From contig NZ_BAGE01000058.1 of the NCBI RefSeq assembly GCF_000308675.1, forward strand, positions 62,001-126,000: 64,000 bases of DNA, written 5' to 3'. The notes below the pieces were generated by a model, which was not told the DNA's origin, did not search any database, and worked only from the letters and a program-made list of their open reading frames with translations. The stretch is from Nocardia paucivorans NBRC 100373. Its GTDB lineage: Bacteria; Actinomycetota; Actinomycetes; Mycobacteriales; Mycobacteriaceae. Position 1 is the first letter of the stretch, and the number at the start of each line of letters is the position of its first letter. This document shows, one piece after another, positions 39,236 through 47,097 of this stretch. Position numbers and translations under genes: made by a program.

Positions 39236-40429
39236 GTGCGAACGCTGGCAGTCGTGGGCGGTGGCGCCATCGGGCTCGCGGTGGCGTGGCGCGCCGCCGA
39301 GGACGGGTGGACGGTCACGCTCTACGACCCCGAGGTGGGTTCGGGCGCCTCCTGGGTTGCCGGGGGCATGCTGGCCCCCCTGTCGGAAGGCTGGCCCGGT
39401 GAGGACGCCGTATTGGCGTTCGGAGCCGAGGCGCTGGCGCGCTGGCCGCGATTCGCCGCCCGGATCGAGGCCGCGACCAGGACCCGGGTCTTCGTCGCGG
39501 ACGAGACACTGACCGTCGCCCAGGACACCGCCGATGTCGCGGACCTGCGCACGGTCGCCGAATGGGTGGGCGGTCACGGCCACGATATGCGCGTGCTCGA
39601 CCGGGCGGGGGTGCGCGCCCTCGAACCGGCGCTGGCCCGAACCGTGCGGGCCGGTCTACTCGCCCCCACCGAACCCGCCGTGGACAACCGGCTGCTGGTC
39701 ACCGCCTTGCGGACCGCCGCGGTCGCGGCCGGGGTGACCTTGCGCGCGGAAGCGGTGCATCACCTCGAGGAACTGCCGCACGATCAGGTGGTGCTGGCTG
39801 CGGGCGCGTCCTCGGCCCAGCTGTGGCCGGGCCTGCCGGTGCGTCCGCTGAAGGGGGAAATCCTGCGGCTTCGGCTCCGACCGGGCGTACAACCGCCACC
39901 CACCCGGGTGATCCGGGCGCGGGTCCACGGCCGCCCCGTGTACTTCGTACCGCGTGCGGAGGGCATGGTCGTGGGCGCCACCCAGTACGAGGCGGGGTTC
40001 GACATCGCCGTGACCGTGGCCGGTGTGCGTGATCTGATCGCCGACGCCGAAACGATCCTGCCCGGTATCGGCGAATACGAGCTGGCCGAGACCAACGCCG
40101 GTTCCCGCCCCGCCACCCCGGACAATCTGCCGCTCATCGGCCGGCTGACCGATCGAGTGGTGGCCGCCACCGGGCACGGCCGCAACGGCATGCTGACCGT
40201 GGCACTCACCGTCGACGCCGTTCTCGCCGAATTGGCCGATCGTCCTCTGGCCGTGGCCCGAGCGGCCGATCCGCAGCGTTTCTCGACGTCACCGACCACA
40301 CCCGCTCGGTCCGCGGCCCATACCGAAGCCGCGATCGCCGAGCGTGGCGGCGATAGCCCGGGACAACCGGGATTCACCGACCCGCCCGTGCGGACGCGCG
40401 GGCACTTGGACACAGGAGGAGTTCGATGA
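39236..40429 (+). CDS. thiO: Glycine oxidase
   Basis: FAD enzyme that oxidises glycine to dehydroglycine for thiazole synthesis. 397 residues. N-terminal dinucleotide motif 'LAVVGGGAIGLAVAWRAAED', then 'GSGASWVAGGMLAPLSEGWP', and the C-terminal flavin contact 'GHGRNGMLTVALTVDAVLAE'. Substrate-side segment: 'ETNAGSRPATPDNLPLIG'. GTG 39236 follows an AGGAGG-rich leader. The last ~50 residues (after 'PLAVARAADPQRF') look unstructured. Its stop overlaps thiS as ATGA, so thiO, thiS and thiG are one coupled unit. Confidence 0.95.
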   Translation: MRTLAVVGGGAIGLAVAWRAAEDGWTVTLYDPEVGSGASWVAGGMLAPLSEGWPGEDAVLAFGAEALARWPRFAARIEAATRTRVFVADETLTVAQDTADVADLRTVAEWVGGHGHDMRVLDRAGVRALEPALARTVRAGLLAPTEPAVDNRLLVTALRTAAVAAGVTLRAEAVHHLEELPHDQVVLAAGASSAQLWPGLPVRPLKGEILRLRLRPGVQPPPTRVIRARVHGRPVYFVPRAEGMVVGATQYEAGFDIAVTVAGVRDLIADAETILPGIGEYELAETNAGSRPATPDNLPLIGRLTDRVVAATGHGRNGMLTVALTVDAVLAELADRPLAVARAADPQRFSTSPTTPARSAAHTEAAIAERGGDSPGQPGFTDPPVRTRGHLDTGGVR

Positions 40430-40644
40430 CCGCGTCGTCGGTACCGGTGGGTGTCACCGTGAACGGACACGAGCACGAGTTCGCCGAACCGATCACGGTG
40501 CGCGAACTGCTCGAACGGCTGGAATTGCCCTGCCAGGGGGTGGCGCTGGCGGTGAACGGCGCGGTGTTCCCGAAATCCCGCTGGGACGAGCAGGTCGGCC
40601 GGGGCTGGGAAATCGATGTGCTGACGGCGGTTCAGGGTGGCTGA
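40426..40644 (+). CDS. thiS: Sulfur carrier protein ThiS
   Basis: 72-residue ubiquitin-like protein that carries sulfur as a C-terminal thiocarboxylate. It has the family's C-terminal Gly-Gly ('DVLTAVQGG') and a typical opening strand ('VTVNGHEHEF'). AGGAG lies a few bases before the ATG. It overlaps thiO by 4 bases and thiG by 8. Confidence 0.96.
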   Translation: MTASSVPVGVTVNGHEHEFAEPITVRELLERLELPCQGVALAVNGAVFPKSRWDEQVGRGWEIDVLTAVQGG

Positions 40645-41395
40645 ACAGCAGCTGGAGATCGCTGGTAGGCGGTTCGGCTCCCGGCTCATCATGGGCACGG
40701 GCGGCGCGGAGAACCTCGCTGTCCTGGAGGAAGCGCTGGTGGCGTCCGGAACCGAACTGACCACGGTCGCCATGCGCCGGATCGACGCGGCGGGCGGCAC
40801 CGGGGTACTCGACCTGTTGAAACGGCTGGATATCGCCCCCCTGCCCAATACCGCCGGCTGCCGTACCGCGGCGGAGGCGGTGCTCACCGCTCGACTTGCG
40901 GCCGAGGCCCTGGACACCAACTGGGTGAAGCTGGAGGTGGTGGCCGACGAGCGCACTCTGCTGCCCGACCCGGTCGAGTTGCTCGATGCCGCCGAACAGC
41001 TGGTGGACGCGGGTTTCGTGGTCCTGCCCTACACCAATGACGATCCGGTGCTGGCGCGGCGGCTCGAGGAAGCCGGTTGTGCGGCGGTAATGCCGCTGGG
41101 CGCGCCGATCGGCACCGGTCTCGGTATCGGCAATCCGCACAATATCGAGATGATCGTGGCTCGTGCCCAGATCCCGGTGATCCTCGATGCCGGTATCGGC
41201 ACCGCCAGCGACGCCGCGCTCGCCATGGAGCTCGGCTGTTCGGCGGTGCTGTTGGCCACCGCGGTCACCCGGGCCCGCGAACCGGCACTGATGGCCGCGG
41301 CCATGGCCGATGCGGTGCGGGCCGGGTATCGAGCGCGGCTCGCGGGCCGTATTCCGAAACGGTTCTGGGCACAGGCGTCGTCTCCGCAGCGGTAG
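40637..41395 (+). CDS. thiG: Thiazole synthase ThiG
   Basis: 252 residues. Condenses DXP, dehydroglycine and ThiS-thiocarboxylate to the thiazole ring. TIM-barrel motifs: 'RLIMGTGGAENLAVLEEAL', 'TVAMRRID', 'LPNTAGCRTAAEAVLTARLA', 'WVKLEVVADERTLLPDPVEL', 'MPLGAPIGTGLGIGNPHNIE' and 'VILDAGIGTASDAALAMELG'. The Schiff-base Lys is in 'VKLEV'. GTG 40637 overlaps the thiS tail. No thiF or thiH lies nearby; ThiO fits the aerobic pathway. Confidence 0.96.
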   Translation: MAEQQLEIAGRRFGSRLIMGTGGAENLAVLEEALVASGTELTTVAMRRIDAAGGTGVLDLLKRLDIAPLPNTAGCRTAAEAVLTARLAAEALDTNWVKLEVVADERTLLPDPVELLDAAEQLVDAGFVVLPYTNDDPVLARRLEEAGCAAVMPLGAPIGTGLGIGNPHNIEMIVARAQIPVILDAGIGTASDAALAMELGCSAVLLATAVTRAREPALMAAAMADAVRAGYRARLAGRIPKRFWAQASSPQR

Positions 41396-41509
41396 GGGTC
41401 TTCCCCCGGTCTCGTCACCGTCGCGTCGGGGTCGGATCATCCTCGAGGATGACCGGTGACGAGACCACCGAGCGACGCGCCGCCGGGGGCGATACGGCAT
41501 GCTGTGCTC

Positions 41510-42478
41510 ATGATCGAGCTGAAAGGCCTGACCAAGCATTACGGGCAGACCGTCGCGGTTCAGGATCTGACCTTCACCGTCCGTCCCGGACAGGTGACCG
41601 GTTTCCTCGGGCCGAACGGCGCCGGTAAGTCCACCACCATGCGGATGATCCTGGGGTTGGACGAACCCACGGCGGGCACTGCGCTGATCAACGGGGTGCC
41701 GTATCGGCGGTTGAAGCATCCGCTCCGCGAGGTCGGCGCCCTGCTGGACGCGAGGTGGGTGCACCCGAACCGTTCCGCCCGCGCCCATCTGCAATGGATG
41801 GCGGCCTCCAACGACATCCCGAAATCACGGGTGGAGGAAGTGCTGCGTCTGGTTGGCCTGTCCGAGGTGGCAGGCAAGAAGGCCGGTGGGTTCTCGCTGG
41901 GGATGTCCCAGCGACTCGGTCTGGCCGGCGCGCTGCTCGGCGACCCCAAGGTGCTGCTGTTCGACGAGCCGGTCAACGGCCTCGACCCGGAGGGCATTCT
42001 GTGGATCCGCCGATTCATGCAACGGCTGGCCGCCGAGGGTCGCACCGTGCTGGTGTCCAGTCACCTGCTGTCGGAGATGGCGCAGACCGCCGAACACCTG
42101 GTGGTGATCGGCCGGGGGCGGCTGATCTCCGACTCCACCACCAAGGACTTCATCGCCCGCGCGTCCGAGTCGTCGGTGCGAGTGCGCAGCCCCCAGTTGG
42201 ATCAGTTGCGCAGCCTGCTCACCTCCAACGGAATGACCGTTCGTGAGGACGGCAGCGACCCCGAAGCTCCGGCGATCATGGTGACCGGTGTGACCAGTGA
42301 CGCGGTCGGTGAACTGGCCGGCGCCAATGGCATCACCCTGTTCGAGCTCGCGCCCGTGCACGCTTCACTGGAAGAGGCGTTCATGCGGATGACCGGGGGT
42401 GAGGTCCAGTACCACGGACAAACCGAGCCACCGCAGGACGGAGCGGACCGGGACAAGGTGATGGGAGGTGCCCTGTGA
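41510..42478 (+). CDS. ABC transporter ATP-binding protein (DrrA/CcmA-like exporter)
   Basis: 322 residues from ATG 41510. Walker A 'GFLGPNGAGKSTTMRMILGL', signature 'FSLGMSQRLGLAGALLGDPK', Walker B 'VLLFDEPVNGLDPEGILWIR' and the H-loop 'VLVSSHLLSEMAQT'. The ~110 C-terminal residues after the nucleotide domain are typical of antibiotic or lipid exporter ATPases of actinobacteria. It overlaps the permease gene, with which it must form a two-plus-two exporter. It follows thiG by 114 bases, probably as a separate unit. The substrate is unknown. Confidence 0.92.
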   Translation: MIELKGLTKHYGQTVAVQDLTFTVRPGQVTGFLGPNGAGKSTTMRMILGLDEPTAGTALINGVPYRRLKHPLREVGALLDARWVHPNRSARAHLQWMAASNDIPKSRVEEVLRLVGLSEVAGKKAGGFSLGMSQRLGLAGALLGDPKVLLFDEPVNGLDPEGILWIRRFMQRLAAEGRTVLVSSHLLSEMAQTAEHLVVIGRGRLISDSTTKDFIARASESSVRVRSPQLDQLRSLLTSNGMTVREDGSDPEAPAIMVTGVTSDAVGELAGANGITLFELAPVHASLEEAFMRMTGGEVQYHGQTEPPQDGADRDKVMGGAL

Positions 42479-43245
42479 TGGGCGTGCTGGCAGCGGAACG
42501 TATCAAACTCACCTCGACCAAATCACCGTGGTGGTGTTCGGCGATCGTGGCGGCGCTCGCGCTCGGCTTCGCCGCCCTCATGGCGTTCGTCATACGAATC
42601 GTGGCCGACCAGCCCGAGGAGAACGTTCCGATCCTGACGGTCGACACCGCATTCCTCGGCCTCGAGGGGTTCGGGATGATGGTGTTGATGATCCTGGCCG
42701 CCCTGACCGTGACCAGCGAATACCGTTTCGGCATCATCCGGACGACCTTCCAGGCGGTACCGAACCGCCCCCTCGTCCTGATCACCAAGGCGGGTCTGCT
42801 CGGAGCATTCGGGGCCGTACTCACCGCCGTGCTCACCTTCGGGGCGTTCGCGGTGGCCAAGGTGGTCGGCGGCGATGCGGCGAGCACACTGGTGCTCGAG
42901 GGCAACTGGCGGGCCGTCTACGGCATCCCGCTCATGGCCGTTCTCCATGTGATGCTGGCCATCGGTATCGGTGCATTGGTGCGGCAGTCGGCGGCGGCCA
43001 TTTCGCTGCTGGTACTGTGGCAACTCGTCATCGAACCACTCGTCGGTGTCCTCGGCAGCGTGGGCCGCGATATCACTTCCTTCCTGCCGTTTCAGAATGC
43101 CCAGCGCTTCCTTACCATGGACCAGTCGTCCGTGTCTCTGGTGGACTGGCACTGGGGGGTGTGGGGCAGCCTGTTCTACTTCCTCGGTTTCACCGTGGTG
43201 GTTTTCGGTGCCGCGCTGTACGTGGTGAACGTGCGCGACGCCTGA
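42475..43245 (+). CDS. ABC-2 type permease
   Basis: 256-residue membrane protein with six hydrophobic segments, for example 'CSAIVAALALGFAALMAFVI', 'GMMVLMILAALTVTSEYRFG' (the TSEYRFG/T loop is typical of ABC-2 permeases), 'GLLGAFGAVLTAVLTFGAFA' and 'LFYFLGFTVVVFGAALYVVN'. It starts at GTG 42475 or ATG 42478 behind GGGAGG. It is the partner of the ATPase just upstream (ends overlap). Two strong hairpins follow the stop codon. Confidence 0.9.
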   Translation: MMGVLAAERIKLTSTKSPWWCSAIVAALALGFAALMAFVIRIVADQPEENVPILTVDTAFLGLEGFGMMVLMILAALTVTSEYRFGIIRTTFQAVPNRPLVLITKAGLLGAFGAVLTAVLTFGAFAVAKVVGGDAASTLVLEGNWRAVYGIPLMAVLHVMLAIGIGALVRQSAAAISLLVLWQLVIEPLVGVLGSVGRDITSFLPFQNAQRFLTMDQSSVSLVDWHWGVWGSLFYFLGFTVVVFGAALYVVNVRDA

Positions 43246-43249
43246 GAGA

Positions 43250-43283
43250 CAACCCGAGCCGCTTTCCCTCGCCGCTCGGGTTG
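43250..43283 (+). terminator. 10-bp stem hairpin after the ABC exporter operon
   Basis: CAACCCGAGC (43250-43259) is perfectly complementary to GCTCGGGTTG (43274-43283), 5 bases after the stop codon of the permease gene. No T tract. Confidence 0.65.
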
Positions 43284-43357
43284 CCGGTGAGACGACCTTG
43301 TCGGGAGGTCGACTCGCCCTCGCACCGTCGGTCACTGCCCGATCGACGGGGTGTACG

Positions 43358-43388
43358 CCGGCCCGGCGCGTGGTGCGCGCCGGGCCGG
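43358..43388. terminator. 13-bp GC-rich hairpin between exporter and cyclase genes
   Basis: CCGGCCCGGCGCG (43358-43370) pairs fully with CGCGCCGGGCCGG (43376-43388) around a TGGTG loop. It is the second strong hairpin in this 334-base gap. The remainder of the gap, up to 43579, is less GC-rich and holds the cyclase promoter. Confidence 0.6.
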
Positions 43389-43579
43389 TGGCGGTTCTCA
43401 CATTCCATGTTCGACCCGGTGAACACCGAAGCTTCGTATTCGAACGTGAACGTCGCATTAACTGTAACGGCCAGTTGCCTTTTCGAACCGTACGCCGACT
43501 AACATCGAAACAGCACCACACGTTAACCGATCGGCGGACCCAATGGTGTGGCCGCACCCGTCCGATAGAGAGGTGACAG

Positions 43580-44587
43580 GTGGCGATCATCAGCATTCCC
43601 CCGGCATCCCGAGAGCTGAGATACTCTCACACCGTGAACGAGGAAGCTTCCGGCCGCGCTGTTCCCGCGCCGAAGTCGGAAGTCGAATCCCATTCCACCG
43701 ATCCCAGGGTTGCCGAATCCGATGAGATCCCGGTGATAGAGCTGCAACCCGTCCCCGAGAACGGGAAGACCACAGAGCACCACCCTGCTCGTTCGCCCTT
43801 CGGACGTCCACTGTCGGCGCTGGTCAAAAAAGCGAACGAACATGCGGATGTAATCGGCGTCCTGCGCAAAGCGCGCGAACAGCTACCCGGCGACCCGTCC
43901 TTCGGCGATCCCCTCTCGGTCTCCGGTCCCGGAGGCGCCCGCGCCGTCGCCCGCGCCGCGGACAAACTGGTGGGCGGCACGCCCAGCGCGGCCCGCGAAA
44001 TCGGCTTCGGTGCCCTCCAGGTGTGGCAGGCGTTCCTGGAGCGTCTCGGCCGCGGTAAGGGAACCCAAGAGGTGACCGTGATGTTCACCGATCTGGTCGC
44101 CTTTTCCGCCTGGTCGCTCACCGCGGGCGACGAGGCCACCCTCACGCTGCTGCGCCGGGTCGCCGAGGCGATCGAGCCCCCCATCGGCGAATACGGCGGT
44201 CATCTCGTCAAACGCATGGGTGACGGTCTCATGGCGGTTTTCGACTCGGCCGATGACGCCGTGCACGCGGCCGTCGCCGCCAAACGCAATCTGGCCGATG
44301 TTCGGGTCGACGGCTACCGGCCCCGGATGCGCGTCGGCCTACACACCGGTTCCCCCCGGGAAATCGGCGGTGACTGGCTGGGCGTCGATGTCACCATCGC
44401 CGCCCGCGTCATGGAGGCGGGCGGTAACGGCCGAACCATGATCTCCGAGACCACCCTGGAGGCATTGTCGCCGGAAACCCTGGCCGACCTGGGGTACACG
44501 GTCCGTCCCTTCCGTCGGAGCTTCTTCAGCCCTCCGCTCAACGGAGTCCCCGAAGATCTGCGTATCTACCGAATCACCACCCGCTGA
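43580..44587 (+). CDS. Class III adenylate/guanylate cyclase
   Basis: 335 residues if read from GTG 43580 (GAGG upstream). A TACTCT box at 43622-43627 sits 6 bases before GTG 43634, so a leaderless 317-residue form is equally plausible. The C-terminal catalytic domain starts at ~165: 'VTVMFTDLVAFSAWSLTAGD' (metal Asp), 'HLVKRMGDGLMAVFDSADD' (second metal Asp, substrate Lys), 'MRVGLHTGSPREIGGDWLG' and 'VDVTIAARVMEAGGNGRTMI' (transition-state region). The N-terminal half has no membrane segment but a helical region ('ALVKKANEHADVIGVLRKAR') seen in other actinobacterial soluble cyclases. It makes cyclic AMP, or less likely cyclic GMP. Confidence 0.92.
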   Translation: MAIISIPPASRELRYSHTVNEEASGRAVPAPKSEVESHSTDPRVAESDEIPVIELQPVPENGKTTEHHPARSPFGRPLSALVKKANEHADVIGVLRKAREQLPGDPSFGDPLSVSGPGGARAVARAADKLVGGTPSAAREIGFGALQVWQAFLERLGRGKGTQEVTVMFTDLVAFSAWSLTAGDEATLTLLRRVAEAIEPPIGEYGGHLVKRMGDGLMAVFDSADDAVHAAVAAKRNLADVRVDGYRPRMRVGLHTGSPREIGGDWLGVDVTIAARVMEAGGNGRTMISETTLEALSPETLADLGYTVRPFRRSFFSPPLNGVPEDLRIYRITTR

Positions 44588-44636
44588 CCACCGCGCCGGC
44601 CAAGACAAAGCACGGACGCGGGAGCATCGCCTGCCG

Positions 44637-45092
44637 CTACGACAGATCGAGATGCCGATTCATCTCCATGGCGGCCTCGGCCAGCTCGGGTAATTCGATT
44701 ACCGTCCGCCCGAGTTCCCGCAGTTTCTCCACCCCCACACAGTTCTCGACGAAGGTCGCCGGTTCCCGCCACGCAATGACGATGGTAGGAATACCGGCGG
44801 CGATAATCCGGTCGGTACACGGCCTGCGGGTTGCGGTGGCGCGCTCGGAGCAGGGTTCGAGTGTGCTGTAGATGGTGGCGCGACCCAATCGGGGATCGTT
44901 CGGGTCCAGTTTGTCGAGCGCACATTCCTCGGCGTGCGATTTGGGATCGGTTTCGCGCGAGTAGCCGGTGGATATCTCGGTCCCATCGGCGACGATCACC
45001 GCCCCGACCGAGAACGCCCCGGTGGCAGCCGGACTGAGCCGGGCGAGTTCGATGGCCCGATTCATCCAGCGATGGTGATCACGCCCGGTCAC
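44637..45092 (-). CDS. RibD-type deaminase domain protein
   Basis: 151 residues, cytidine-deaminase fold. Zinc ligands: His53 in 'KSHAEECALD' with the proton-shuttle Glu55, and Cys81 and Cys92 in 'EPCSERATATRRPC'. The spacing and wording match the N-terminal half of RibD, the diaminohydroxyphosphoribosylaminopyrimidine deaminase of riboflavin synthesis. The reductase half is a separate gene whose end overlaps this start by 4 bases, so a normally fused RibD seems split here. A role in a riboflavin-like side pathway is equally possible, since no other rib genes are present. Confidence 0.85.
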   Translation of the reverse strand: MTGRDHHRWMNRAIELARLSPAATGAFSVGAVIVADGTEISTGYSRETDPKSHAEECALDKLDPNDPRLGRATIYSTLEPCSERATATRRPCTDRIIAAGIPTIVIAWREPATFVENCVGVEKLRELGRTVIELPELAEAAMEMNRHLDLS

Positions 45093-45772
45093 GAACTCTC
45101 CTTCGGTCGGTAGCGCAACAATGCGATATCGCCGATGCGGCTGATATCCAGTAGCCGCATCCGCCGCGTGGACCCGCCGGGAAAGGTCGCCGGGCCGAGA
45201 AATCGCGGTGCCCTCGGGTCACCCACCAGGGTAGGCCCGATGGCCAGATGCAGTTCGTCGGCGAGACCGGCGGACAGAAAAGCGGTATGGATACGACTAC
45301 CGCCTTCCACCATCAACCGTTCGATCCCGCGGCCCCCGAGATCGTCGAGCAGCGCACCGAAGTCGAGATCAGGACCGAGTACGACCACCTCGGCGAGCTC
45401 CGCGGAAACGGTCAGCTTCTCGGCCCCCGCATCGGTGGTGTAGACGAGCGGTCGCTGCCCCTCGGTGCCGTGATGCCAGAACGCCGCGGTGGGGTCCAGC
45501 TCCCCACTCGCCGTCACGGTGACCTTTCGCGGATACGCCGGACGACCGGCCGCGACCCGCGCCGCCCGGCGATTCGCGTCTCGCACGATCAATCGGGGAT
45601 TGTCCCGACGCACGGTCTCGGCGCCGACGAGAATGGCATCCGACTCGGCCCGCACCTGGTCGACCCGGTCGAAATCGGCCGCGTTCGACAGCAACAGTCG
45701 CTCCGGACCGGCATCATCGATATATCCGTCGACGCTCATCGCCACGGACAGCACCACGAACGGGCGGATCAT
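45089..45772 (-). CDS. RibD C-terminal-like reductase (pyrimidine reductase / DHFR fold)
   Basis: 227 residues with the RibD_C fold: 'RPFVVLSVAMSVDGYIDD', 'FDRVDQVRAESDAILVGAET', 'RRDNPRLIVRDA', 'RGIERLMVEGGSRIHTAFLS', 'ADELHLAIGPTLVGDPRAPR'. In riboflavin synthesis this domain uses NADPH to reduce the ribosyl side chain. Start and end each overlap a neighbour by 4 bases (ackA upstream, deaminase downstream), so ackA, reductase and deaminase are translated as one unit. Whether it makes riboflavin or a related compound is open. Confidence 0.88.
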   Translation of the reverse strand: MIRPFVVLSVAMSVDGYIDDAGPERLLLSNAADFDRVDQVRAESDAILVGAETVRRDNPRLIVRDANRRAARVAAGRPAYPRKVTVTASGELDPTAAFWHHGTEGQRPLVYTTDAGAEKLTVSAELAEVVVLGPDLDFGALLDDLGGRGIERLMVEGGSRIHTAFLSAGLADELHLAIGPTLVGDPRAPRFLGPATFPGGSTRRMRLLDISRIGDIALLRYRPKESS

Positions 45773-47028
45773 GCGGCCGGTCCGGACGAATGTTCCTCCG
45801 TCGATACGCGCGCGTCCGGATCGGCGGTACGGATGTCGTCGATCACGGTCACGGCCGCACGGGCAATGGCGAGTTCCTCATCGGTCGGCACGACCAGTAC
45901 GGCCACCTCCGCACCCGGTGGCGAGATGAAACGTGCCCGACGATCATCGGCGGTATTGCGTTCCGGATCGACGACGATACCGAAATGGGACAGCCCGGCC
46001 AGGGCGTCGGCCCGCACATCGGAGGCGTTCTCCCCGACGCCGGCGGTGAAGGTGATGGCATCGACAGTGCCCAGTTCCACCAGGTAGGCGCCCAGATAGC
46101 GGCGCAACCGATGGATGTAGACATCGTAGGCGAGCCGGGCCGCGCGATCGCCCTCGCCGATGAGGCGGCGCAGTTCCCGAAAGTCGTTCACCCCGGCCAT
46201 TCCCCGCAGGCCCGAGTCGCGGTTCAACAATTGGTCGATACCGTCGATATCCAGGCCGGCCGCGCGCACGAGGTGGGGGATGATACCGGGATCCAGATCG
46301 CCGGAGCGGGTGCCCATGACCAGCCCCTCCAACGGGGTCAGACCCATGGTCGTATCGATCGGGCGTCCCCCGCGAATGGCCGAGGCGGAAGCGCCGTTGC
46401 CGAGATGGAAGACGATCTGGTTCACCGATTCCCGCGGCCGCCCGAGCAGTTCGGCGGCGCAGCACGACACATACTCGTGCGAGGTACCGTGGAAACCGTA
46501 GCGGCGGATCCCGTAGATATCGGCGACCCGCGCATCGATGGCGTAGGTTTTGGCGGCGTCGGGCAGGTTGTGGAAGAACGCGGTATCGAAAACCGCGACC
46601 TGGGGGGTATTCGGCAACAAGGTGCGCACCGCCTCGATACCCAGCGCATTCGCCGGATTGTGCAGCGGCGCGAGGGCGGACAGTTCGCGAATGGTCGCCA
46701 CCACCCGATCGTCGATCAGAGTTGGCCGGTAGAACACCTCCCCGCCGTGCACGACCCGATGTCCCACGGCCCGGACCCCGGCGCCGGCCAGATCGTGGCC
46801 GGTTTCGGCAAATTTCGCGAAGGCCAGGCGCAGCCCGGCGGTGTGGTCGGGAATCCGTTCCCGTTGGGTGAGGGTTCGGTCCCCGTCGTGGTGCTCGATG
46901 GCTCCCTCGGGTTCGCCGATCCGTTCGACCAGCCCGGATGCCGCCACCGCCCCCGTATCGGGTTCCAGTAGCCGGTATTTGATCGATGACGAACCGGAGT
47001 TCACCACCAGTACCAGGTTGTCGCTCAT
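45769..47028 (-). CDS. ackA: Acetate kinase
   Basis: 419 residues from ATG 47028. Converts acetyl phosphate and ADP to acetate and ATP, or the reverse. Motifs: 'NLVLVVNSGSSSIKYRL' (N-terminal phosphate loop), 'AVGHRVVHGGEVFYRPTLID', 'VAVFDTAFFHNLPDAAKTYA', 'RRYGFHGTSHEYV', 'IVFHLGNGASASAIRGGRPI', 'DTTMGLTPLEGLVMGTRSGD'. All catalytic residues expected for the family are visible. It follows pta by 69 bases on the same strand and is coupled to the reductase gene behind it. Confidence 0.97.
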   Translation of the reverse strand: MSDNLVLVVNSGSSSIKYRLLEPDTGAVAASGLVERIGEPEGAIEHHDGDRTLTQRERIPDHTAGLRLAFAKFAETGHDLAGAGVRAVGHRVVHGGEVFYRPTLIDDRVVATIRELSALAPLHNPANALGIEAVRTLLPNTPQVAVFDTAFFHNLPDAAKTYAIDARVADIYGIRRYGFHGTSHEYVSCCAAELLGRPRESVNQIVFHLGNGASASAIRGGRPIDTTMGLTPLEGLVMGTRSGDLDPGIIPHLVRAAGLDIDGIDQLLNRDSGLRGMAGVNDFRELRRLIGEGDRAARLAYDVYIHRLRRYLGAYLVELGTVDAITFTAGVGENASDVRADALAGLSHFGIVVDPERNTADDRRARFISPPGAEVAVLVVPTDEELAIARAAVTVIDDIRTADPDARVSTEEHSSGPAA

Positions 47029-47097
47029 AACGCTCCTACCTGCCCGCCGACGCACGCGGTGCGGAACTCCGGGGGCCACCCGGACCCGGGATGCGGA

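Noticed and set aside
43190..43580. Looked for a small gene in the exporter-cyclase gap
   Set aside because: The open frames cross two strong hairpins and carry no protein-like pattern.
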